Below, piece after piece: positions 62,268 through 64,000 of a DNA stretch of 64,000 bases. The notes beneath the pieces are model-generated. The model saw only the letters and a program-made list of their open reading frames with translations. It was not told the origin of the DNA and ran no database searches. Positions within the stretch are counted from its first letter, which is position 1; each line of letters opens with the position of its first letter. The position numbers and the translations under genes are program-made. Source of the stretch: Phlebotomus papatasi (Eukaryota > Arthropoda > Insecta > Diptera > Psychodidae); NCBI RefSeq assembly GCF_024763615.1, contig NC_077223.1:43338627-43402626 (forward strand), given 5' to 3'.

Positions 62268-63310
62268 TATACCTCAAAAGTACTTTCGCATCATTTACCG
62301 TTTACCGGTACTCAACTGATTTAAATCGATTTATGAATCACTCAATAGGTTCCACAAAATAGTTTAAAGAATAATAAAAATTATATTCGAACAAAAATTA
62401 CTTATCGGTAAATAATCGGTTCATTACCGGTTCTAAACCGATTTGAACTGACTTATAAATCACTCAAAATATTTCCCAAAATACACCTCAGGAGTAATTT
62501 AATTGAATTTCGTATAAAAATTATTTATCAAATTCAAATTCAGATTCAAAATCGATTGAAACCGGTTCAGTTTTGTCAGAATTTGCAAGACCTTTCCAAC
62601 GAGCCCAAACATGACCCGATTCGCTTGATAAATGCGTATTCTAGTGTCTTTTTAACCTTTGACCTTGAAAAACCGTTATTAGGAATGATTCAGCGCTATT
62701 TTCGTCTAAGGACGAAATGTCCCCCTGGATAATCTCTAAAACATCCAAAAATGAAAAAAATCGCACGACGCGTTTTCGAGCAAACCCAAAAAAGGGGTGG
62801 GAGGAAAATGAGGGGCATGTTAACGATCCTTGGGTCGACTTACGGGAGGTCCCCCGAAGGTCCCAAGTCACAAGTCTCCATCTCTTACCGTTTGGCTTCT
62901 AGACCTGGAGCCAGCCGCACAGACAAACGAACAGACGGACAAATAGTGTGACGACATTTGTCAGAAATCGTATGAAACGTGAAGATTTGTTGACAAAAGT
63001 GGTCTCCAGGGGGTGGAAGGTAGAGATTGTGGGAGGGTTACAAAATCGAGGGATTATACTGCTCTCTCCGCGGAGTTCGAGCGGTAAAATCATGGTTTTG
63101 GAGGATATGAAAGGGGTGGAGGTGATTTGGGTACGTTAGTTTCGCTGGAGAATCCTGGATGAGGGGGGGTCACCGAAGACCAGAACTCAATAACTCTCAC
63201 CGTTTGGAAGCCAGGATGGTGAGAATTTGAAAAAAAAATGGATTGTGGAAACTACTCTCTCGTGGGTTTCGAGCAATTAAAATGGCTAACCGATCAAAAT
63301 GAAATTCGGC
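62268..63310. repeat. U-family repeat, long copy
   Basis: Contains aaaagtactttcgcatcatt, repeated aaccgatttgaac-type text, and two reverse core motifs. One is at 62850-62920 (caagtctccatctcttaccg, then tttggcttctagacctggag), followed by agacaaacgaacagacggac. The other is at 63170-63215 (ccgaagaccagaactcaata, then actctcaccgtttggaagcc). Many short frames are open here because of lower AT content; none shows a domain. Confidence 0.6.
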
Positions 63311-63829
63311 TCAAAATTGTTATACTATTTCGATTTCATCCCTGACTGCAAACTAATTTCTAAGTAACTTCTCTGCAAACTAATTGCCTTTTGAACTTTC
63401 GAGCACTAAAGTGCAACATAACGAAAACTTCTTTCGTGTGATGGGGGAAACCATCTTCGGATTCTGAGTCCTTGCTGTTTCGTGAATATATCTTTCAAAG
63501 AAACTTATAGTTCATTATAACAAATTTCTGAGATATTTTAAGTTGGAGGTTCTTAAGCAATGAGTAAAGTTACTTTATGATATTTATATTTTTTCTCAAT
63601 AATGGTATATCGTAGAATGTTGGTGGTAGAGGAGAATCTCCGTAGGAAAACTTGAAGGATATTTTCGTAGAACAAATCATATCCCTATCTCTCTATTTTC
63701 ATTGCAATTCTCCAGATTTTGTTCCACTTTTCTTGAATGTCCTTCTATTCTGTGGAAAAGATTAAGCGTACCCTCCTTTATAGGAGGGTGAAACAGTTTC
63801 ACGCATCTGAACATTTTTTCAGGATCACT
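63311..63829. other. no gene seen
   Basis: AT-rich. A small hairpin accctcctttataggagggt is at about 63771-63790. No coding signal. Confidence 0.45.
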
Positions 63830-64000
63830 GGTAAAAATAAAAGGATCAAATTGATCCTTTTGCAAAGGATGGATCAAATTAACATGTTGTATTATAATAA
63901 TAATGTATAATAATAATAAATGTGCATTCAGAGTCCGAAATTTGATCCATCCTTTGAAACAGGATCAAATTTGGATCAATTTGATCCTTTTATTTTTACC
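63830..64000. mobile_element. TIR element reaching the window end
   Basis: GGTAAAAATAAAAGGATCAA at 63830 has its exact complement at the final bases of the window (TTGATCCTTTTATTTTTACC). The perfect arms continue to about 28 bases, then a second imperfect pair aaggatggatcaaatt / aatttgatccatcctt. About 171 bases, no ORF. Whether it ends exactly at 64000 cannot be seen. Confidence 0.75.

Overview
This is an AT-rich eukaryotic window that reads as insect DNA, probably dipteran. The evidence is GT-AG introns, an arthropod-style TCAGT initiator, fibronectin-type exons separated by kilobases of intron, and a very dense load of short fold-back transposons with TA or TTAA target sites. I cannot name the species. 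Sequence identity was judged by eye; no search was run.

The left half (about 12.3-36.2 kb, + strand) is the 3' part of one large gene. Five exons join in frame: the second half of a fibronectin type III (FN3) domain, a Gly/Pro/Asn-rich linker, one transmembrane segment, and a long cytoplasmic tail ending at a TAG at 36205-36207. The transmembrane exon strongly recalls vertebrate FNDC4/FNDC5 (the irisin precursor). The first half of the FN3 domain and the signal peptide were not found and probably lie left of the window. In the 12.6-kb intron after the transmembrane exon is a GC-rich candidate exon (24854-25126). It is symmetric (phase 0/0) and carries one in-frame TAG followed at once by an ATG, so it may give an alternative C-terminus, an alternative start or a readthrough isoform.

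The right half has one small gene on the - strand (58893-59396), a 167-residue protein with three W-x-G-x-F units that I do not recognise. It has an initiator-like site 90 bases upstream of its ATG. Just upstream is a candidate two-exon - strand ORF (59889-59533) whose start codon touches a TGACGTCA palindrome.

Everything else is non-coding and mostly repeats. At least a dozen families of fold-back or terminal-inverted-repeat elements (MITEs) are visible. Several sit inside older repeats, so target duplications can be read directly: TA for most, TTAA for a piggyBac-like family, and 8 bp for a hAT-like element. A larger degenerate family (3.9-4.3, 13.5-15.3, 16.5-17.7, 20.2-21.2, 27.4-29.2, 32.7-33.2, 34.5-34.7, 37.9-38.6 and 61.5-63.3 kb) carries a recurrent core motif. 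Where its ends can be seen, it has a 17-bp inverted repeat and a 3' hairpin, a layout reminiscent of Helentron-type elements. Three tRNA-like SINE fragments are present. No rRNA gene, functional tRNA gene, CRISPR array or bacterial operon was seen.
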